Below are positions 31,523 through 35,868 of a stretch of DNA of 35,868 bases, one piece after another; within the stretch, counting starts at the first letter, position 1, and each line of letters begins with the position of its first letter. The translations under genes were made by a program, and so were the position numbers. The stretch spans positions 1 to 35,868 of the forward strand of contig CAYTSA010000032.1 in assembly GCA_964440345.1 (NCBI GenBank). Direction: 5' to 3'. Under the pieces are notes generated by a model. That model saw nothing but the letters and a program-made list of their open reading frames with translations. It did not search any database and had not been told where the DNA came from. Source of the DNA: CAYTSA01 sp964440345. GTDB taxonomy: Bacteria > Desulfobacterota > Desulfovibrionia > Desulfovibrionales > Desulfovibrionaceae.

Positions 31523-33973
31523 CTACTCTCCTTGCGGATGTGTTTGGTCCTGATCTGCCCGGCGTAGCGCGACAGTAAAGCGGGCGCCGCCCTCGCTACG
31601 GTTGCAGGCTTCCACTTCACCCCGCCAGGAGCGAACAAACGTATGCACTATGGACAAGCCCAGGCCCATTCCTTTGCCCACGTCCTTGGTCGTGTAGAAG
31701 GGGTCGAAAATGCGGTGCGCGTCAGCCTGCAGGCCGGGGCCGTTGTCTTCTGTTTCAAGACACGCCTTGTCGCCGCGAATATAAGTCCGCAAGCAAATGC
31801 AGCGCGGCGAAGCAAGCTCAGTCGCCAGGTCCGGCTCTCGTGCGTCCAGAGCCTGCATGGCGTTGACAACCAGATTGACCACTACCTGCTCCAATTGCAC
31901 CGGGTTGGCGTATACAGGAGGCAAGTCCTGTTGCAGGTTCGTCTCCACGTGGATTTTGTGGACGCCGAGCTGTTCTTTGACCACGTCCAGAGCGCGCTGT
32001 ACTGCCCGGTTTATGTCTGTGGCCCGCTCGCCTGTGCTGCTGGACTGATGCACGAGCACCCGCATATGGGTGATAATGTCGCTGATTTTCTTTGCTTCTG
32101 CCAGAACGCACTGGAGCCGTTCCATAACGACAGGTTTTTCCAGAGCGTCCTCCCGCTCCAGCAGCATCTCCAGCCCGCCGGCGTATAGCTGCAGGGCGTT
32201 AAGGGGCTGGTTAATTTCGTGGGCGATGCCGCCGGCCATGGCGCCCAGAGCTTCCAGTTTTTGCGCCCGTTGCAGTTGAGTTTGTATGAGCAGTTTTTCG
32301 GTGACGTCGTCCAGAATGGCCATCACAGCCGCAACGCCGCCAGAGTGGTTGAAGATGGGGCAAAATGTGGCTTGAAAGGTGCGTGTTTGCCCATCCATCA
32401 GAGGAATGAGGAGTTGGCGTTCATGAATACTGCCGGAGGCAAAAGTATCTTCGCAGGGGTGGCCGCGGTCGGAATGGCCTGCTGCAGAATCCGCCTCTGC
32501 GTTGCAAAACAAGCTGTTGCAGTCATGGGAAGCCTCGGCCAATTCGGGCCCGAACCACTCTTCCGCCCGTGGATTTACCGCCGTCACTTCCAAGTCTGGA
32601 GAGATGATCACAACGCCCAGAGGCAGATTGTCGGCAATGGAACGGTATCGTTCCTCGCTGTGCTCCAAGGCCCGCTGGGCGTTGATGCGGGCAGTAATGT
32701 CTATGCCCAGCTCAAGCACGGATTGGGCCCCGTCTGGCTCACGGAAAGGATAGTCGTAAATCTGGTAGGTTTTGCCAGTGTGGCTGTTTTCCCACTCCCA
32801 CACTGTCAAGGATCCGGTCTCCAGGACTTCCAGAGTGGGGCATACACCGCACGGGGCAGACCGCCCCGCCATGAGCATGTAGCACGGCTGGTTTAAAGGG
32901 CCGGCGAACTCATCTCTGAAAAAGCGGTTGGTGAATTTCAGCGAATAATCTGCGCCTATAAGGCAAACGTACGCAGGCAGACGCTCAAGCAGGGTGAAAA
33001 GTCTGCCGCGTTCCTGGGCCAGAGCCTCTTCCGCCTGTTTGCGCAAAGTGATGTCCAGAACAGTCCCGGTCACCGTGCACGGGCGGCCTTGATGGTCTCG
33101 CACTACTGCGCCGCGGGAAAGTATCCAGAGAATGCTGCCGTCCCGGTGGAGCATGCGGTGCTCAGCCTCAAAATCAGCGGCGCCGCTGGCTAGATAGTCA
33201 TTTAAAAGATCGTTGAGTTGCTTGCGGTCTTCAGGATGGATGTGCTCGCTCCAGTCGTCCACGTGGTTGCCTATTTCGTCTTCCGCAAAGCCGAGTAATT
33301 GTTTGAGCAGTGGGTCTACATACATCTGGCCGGTTTGCATCTCCCATTCCCAGACGCCGACTTTGCCGGCTTCTACTGCAAGCTTGTACCGGCTTTCTTT
33401 CTGTTTCGCCTGCTCCAACGCAGCCTTGCGGTCGCTTATGTCTTCATACACCACCAAAGCGCCGAACCCCTCCAAATCCAACGGGGCGGCGCTTACATCC
33501 AGCCAGGCCGTTTTACCGCCAGGCCGGAGCACCCCCATCTCGCAATTGCTGATGATTGCCCGGTTCTGCAAGGCTTTGACGCCGGGAAATTCCTCGGCAG
33601 GCATGGCCGAGCCGTCTGGCCGCACGATGCGCCAATTTTTTCCGTTCAAGAAACGCTTTTTCTGGTCGCCGGCGGCCAATCCCAAAATGCTTTCGGAAGC
33701 TTTGTTTACGTCTATAATAGCGCCGTTTGCGTCAGAAACCATTACCCCAAGGGGCAAAATCTCCAGCAAAGCCCGGTGCTTTGCCTCCCATTGACGCAAG
33801 GAGGCGTTTTCCTTCTGCAGCGCGGTTATCTCCTGGCGGGCCTGGTGCAGCTCAGCAAGGATATCTTCCTTCGTTTGGCTGGCGTGGTGTGTGGCGTTGG
33901 CTGTGGGCATGTCTCGTGTATGTTCGATTTCGCACAGAAGGTCAATGGTTTTGCTGCAAATCTGGGCCGTCAA
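31523..33973 (-). CDS. cytoplasmic multi-PAS sensor histidine kinase
   Basis: The 816-aa kinase has no membrane segment. After a short coiled coil (about 35-65) come four PAS-like domains at roughly 68-180, 200-320, 340-440 and 450-560. The third holds two close Cys (SAPCGVCPTLE) and the fourth several more (HDCNSLFCNAE, GHPCEDTF), which might bind metal, heme or sense redox. HisKA has LGAMAGGIAHEINQPLNAL with H585, and HATPase has NLVVNAMQAL, EDNGPGL and GMGLGLSIVH. The TTG at 33973 is chosen because GGAG lies 6 bases before it and 3 bases separate it from the GT2 stop; the first ATG (33910) has no ribosome site. Partner: the regulator at 30064. Confidence 0.93.
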   Translation of the reverse strand: MTAQICSKTIDLLCEIEHTRDMPTANATHHASQTKEDILAELHQARQEITALQKENASLRQWEAKHRALLEILPLGVMVSDANGAIIDVNKASESILGLAAGDQKKRFLNGKNWRIVRPDGSAMPAEEFPGVKALQNRAIISNCEMGVLRPGGKTAWLDVSAAPLDLEGFGALVVYEDISDRKAALEQAKQKESRYKLAVEAGKVGVWEWEMQTGQMYVDPLLKQLLGFAEDEIGNHVDDWSEHIHPEDRKQLNDLLNDYLASGAADFEAEHRMLHRDGSILWILSRGAVVRDHQGRPCTVTGTVLDITLRKQAEEALAQERGRLFTLLERLPAYVCLIGADYSLKFTNRFFRDEFAGPLNQPCYMLMAGRSAPCGVCPTLEVLETGSLTVWEWENSHTGKTYQIYDYPFREPDGAQSVLELGIDITARINAQRALEHSEERYRSIADNLPLGVVIISPDLEVTAVNPRAEEWFGPELAEASHDCNSLFCNAEADSAAGHSDRGHPCEDTFASGSIHERQLLIPLMDGQTRTFQATFCPIFNHSGGVAAVMAILDDVTEKLLIQTQLQRAQKLEALGAMAGGIAHEINQPLNALQLYAGGLEMLLEREDALEKPVVMERLQCVLAEAKKISDIITHMRVLVHQSSSTGERATDINRAVQRALDVVKEQLGVHKIHVETNLQQDLPPVYANPVQLEQVVVNLVVNAMQALDAREPDLATELASPRCICLRTYIRGDKACLETEDNGPGLQADAHRIFDPFYTTKDVGKGMGLGLSIVHTFVRSWRGEVEACNRSEGGARFTVALRRADQDQTHPQGE

Positions 33974-33976
33974 GGT

Positions 33977-35218
33977 TTACTCCGCCGGCAAAGCTTGCAA
34001 CTGGGCGCGGAACATGCGCTCAAGCGTTTCTTCGCCTGCGGCCTGAAAAAACGCGATGTGTTCAGTATAAATATGGCGCAGTTTCAGTGTATTTGCTGCT
34101 TCCTCCAGATGCCAGCGGATGGACTTTTCGCCTGCCTCGGCTACGTCAGGACGGTTGGCGGCGCGGCCAAGAGCGAGCAGCTTGCGGGCGTGTTGCAACC
34201 TGGGGAAGAACCTGTGCTGCAACACCCGCACAGAAACAGCTTCTGCATACATTTGGACGGATTCCAGGCTGGCCGCAAGTAATTCGTAGCCCTGCTCCCA
34301 CAAAGGCTCGGCGTCCAGAAAATCCCACAACGCGGCCAGGTCGCCAGCGTGAACGCCGCCCGGAGCGAACCGGGCGGCAAAAGAGTGGGATACGTCGTCC
34401 GGCCGGACCATGAACACCTGCCCGGCGGCGGTCAGCTGCACCTCGAATCCTTCCTCCCGGGCCCAGATGTGGTAATCAGGCTGGACGGCGTGGCCGCAAC
34501 GGCGCTTGTACAAAGCAGAATTGGCTTTGTCTTGCTCAAAACGTCCCTGGCTCTGGCTGGCTATATGAAAAATGCGGCTTTGGGGGACCACTGTGCAGGA
34601 GTACCCTTGCTCTCGAAGCCGGCAGCACAGGTCGATGTCCTCGCAACCGTTGACGTACTCTTCATAAAAACCGCCGCAGGCGGCAAAGCGGTCCGCCCGG
34701 ATCATCAGGGCGGCCCCGGTGATCGTCTGCAGTGTTCTCCGTTTTTCAACAAGCGGATGGGAGCCGGGAAAGAATTGGTGCAGGTGAGCGGCCCCCAGTC
34801 CTACATAAAACGTAACGCCCAAGTGCTGCACCCGTTCACTGCCAGGGTAAAGGCAGACAGGGCCAAGCGCCCCTATTGCAGGGTCTGCAGCGGCTTCCAG
34901 CAGAGGCGGCAGCCAGCCGGGGGTGAGCAATGTGTCGTTGTTCAGAAAAAACAACAGGTCTGCGCTGGCCGCGCGGGCGCCCAAATTGCAACCCGGGCCG
35001 AAGTTGACGTTTGCATCGCAGCGGACCCTGACAAAACGGTCGCTAAAAAGCGTTGTCCCAAGCGGCTCCAGCTCAGAAGCCGTTGCGTCAGAAGAACCGT
35101 TGTCCACGACAACGGCTTGGACGTTGCCAGGCGTATGTTCAGCCAGAGAATGGAGGCAGTCACAGGTAAGAGCCCATTGGTTGAATACCGGAATGATGAT
35201 GGATACGGCGCAATCCAT
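33977..35218 (-). CDS. GT2-family glycosyltransferase
   Basis: Predicted inverting glycosyltransferase (413 aa), GT-A fold, no membrane segment. The first 230 residues have VSIIIPVFNQWALTCDCLHSL, VVVDNGSSDAT, and FFLNNDTLLTPGWLPPLL with the NND in the nucleotide-sugar/metal position, then GALGPV and GCEDIDLCCRLREQGY with the catalytic acid. The remaining 180 residues are helical and may be a partner-binding or acceptor part. The gene lies between two signalling genes in a minus-strand run, which is unexpected; it might glycosylate a surface structure such as flagellin or O-antigen, but nothing here says which. Confidence 0.9.
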   Translation of the reverse strand: MDCAVSIIIPVFNQWALTCDCLHSLAEHTPGNVQAVVVDNGSSDATASELEPLGTTLFSDRFVRVRCDANVNFGPGCNLGARAASADLLFFLNNDTLLTPGWLPPLLEAAADPAIGALGPVCLYPGSERVQHLGVTFYVGLGAAHLHQFFPGSHPLVEKRRTLQTITGAALMIRADRFAACGGFYEEYVNGCEDIDLCCRLREQGYSCTVVPQSRIFHIASQSQGRFEQDKANSALYKRRCGHAVQPDYHIWAREEGFEVQLTAAGQVFMVRPDDVSHSFAARFAPGGVHAGDLAALWDFLDAEPLWEQGYELLAASLESVQMYAEAVSVRVLQHRFFPRLQHARKLLALGRAANRPDVAEAGEKSIRWHLEEAANTLKLRHIYTEHIAFFQAAGEETLERMFRAQLQALPAE

Positions 35219-35221
35219 GGC

Positions 35222-35868
35222 TTATTCCTGGCGGGCGAGAGCGTCCAGGGTCTGTTCTGCGATGGGGGCGAATGCGGCAAACAGTTTTTGCGCCGTCCGG
35301 ACGTCGCCTTGTTGCGCAACGTTAAGCAGAGTTTCGGCATACGACCGCATGGCTGGAGCGCCTATGGAGGCGGCTGATCCTTGGATGGTGTGGGCGATTT
35401 CAAGAATATGCTCCATTTCGGCGTCTTGCACAGCCTGGCGAAGCTCGGCCATGAGTTTTGGCGTGTCTGACAGAAAGGTTTGCCATATCTCAGCCAGCAG
35501 TCCTGCATCCCCTTCAAAGCGGATAAGGGCTTCGTTTGCGTCCAGCAAGGGCAGGGCCTCAAGCGGTTCAGGGGTTCCTGGGTCTGCCGGGGCAGGCGGG
35601 GTATCGCGGGAAGCCGCCCGGCCAGCCGCGGCGCGCTCGATTACGTCGTAAAAATACAAAGTAGACAGGGGCTTGGCCATGTAGTCGTCCATCCCGGCGT
35701 CTAAAAATCTCTCTCTGTCGCCTTTCAACGCCATGGCGGTCATGGCGACAATGGGTATATTGGGGTCCAGACCCGCCACCTCGCCTTGACGGATGCGCCG
35801 AGTCGTCTCCAGCCCGCCCATGAGCGGCATCTGCATATTCATGAGCACCAAGTCAAATGGTTCGTTGG
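35222..35868 (-). CDS. 3' part of a receiver-HPt signalling protein (hybrid histidine kinase or regulator), N-terminus outside window
   Basis: The visible 215 residues start inside a receiver domain: NEPFDLVLMNMQMPLMGGLETTRRIR, IPIVAMTAMALKGDRERFLDAGMDDYMAKP. The phosphoacceptor Asp is replaced by Asn (codon 35839-35837), while the Lys in AKP is kept. An Ala/Pro-rich linker leads to an HPt domain with the phosphorylatable His in AHTIQGSAASIGA. Such REC-HPt ends belong to hybrid sensor kinases of the BarA/ArcB type. If the Asn is genuine, the phosphorelay must pass the His directly or via another receiver. The stop codon lies 3 bases before the GT2 start, so the genes form one operon. Confidence 0.88.
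   Translation of the reverse strand, partial: NEPFDLVLMNMQMPLMGGLETTRRIRQGEVAGLDPNIPIVAMTAMALKGDRERFLDAGMDDYMAKPLSTLYFYDVIERAAAGRAASRDTPPAPADPGTPEPLEALPLLDANEALIRFEGDAGLLAEIWQTFLSDTPKLMAELRQAVQDAEMEHILEIAHTIQGSAASIGAPAMRSYAETLLNVAQQGDVRTAQKLFAAFAPIAEQTLDALARQE

Noticed and set aside
33299..34282. 327-codon frame antisense to the PAS kinase and GT2 genes
   Set aside because: It crosses two well-supported minus-strand genes and has no ribosome site or domain.

Overview
The window looks like the chromosome of a sulfate-reducer-type deltaproteobacterium of the Desulfovibrionaceae (Desulfovibrio/Bilophila-like). The call rests on gene content rather than a database match: high-GC codon use, a purH reduced to its IMP cyclohydrolase domain, a long-form HflX, cydAB, many two-component genes, a decayed intergenic repeat of the kind I remember from Desulfovibrio genomes, and a probable selenoprotein.

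Layout. 1-53: 3'-truncated tRNA-Val(GAC), minus strand. 244-6824, plus strand: a Ser/Thr phospho-signalling block (PP2C phosphatase, double-FHA protein, CHASE2 receptor kinase, second PP2C), then a ribbon-helix-helix-like protein and a zinc-ribbon/ParA fusion, closed by a perfect 15-bp hairpin. 6925-9287, minus: cydBA. 9873-11992, plus: an RsmB/NOP-type RNA methyltransferase and an N-carbamoylputrescine amidase-like hydrolase. 12100-16766, minus: unknown protein, cyclophilin, RluA-type synthase, CheD-like and HDOD proteins. 16967-24430, plus: GT39, YkgJ-like, PBP1a, MIF-like, purH-N, hflX. 24536-25043: decayed flavin reductase and vapC fragments. 25068-25568, minus: purE. 25580-29059, plus: secreted protein, then nitroreductase, MBL hydrolase, a TusA-like protein with in-frame UGA, a flavoprotein and ComF. 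29060-29498: a non-coding stretch dense in hairpins with poly-G loops. 29499-35868, minus: degenerate receiver, NtrC-type regulator, PAS histidine kinase, GT2 glycosyltransferase and the 3' end of a receiver-HPt protein.

Three things stand out. First, the short motif EEHR[S/T] occurs once in the linker of the FHA protein and twice in the ribbon-helix-helix-like protein of the same cluster, suggesting a shared phosphorylation or docking site that joins the kinase/phosphatase pair to the ParA system. Second, 27451-27696 is best read as a selenocysteine TusA/SirA-family protein: the UGA falls where TusA has its catalytic cysteine and a well-placed hairpin follows it. Third, the hairpin-dense region at 29.1-29.5 kb has five stem-loops whose loops are runs of 6 to 9 G on unrelated stems. 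Several signalling proteins also lack a key residue: CheD has Ser for Cys, one receiver has Glu for the phosphoacceptor Asp, and another has Asn.
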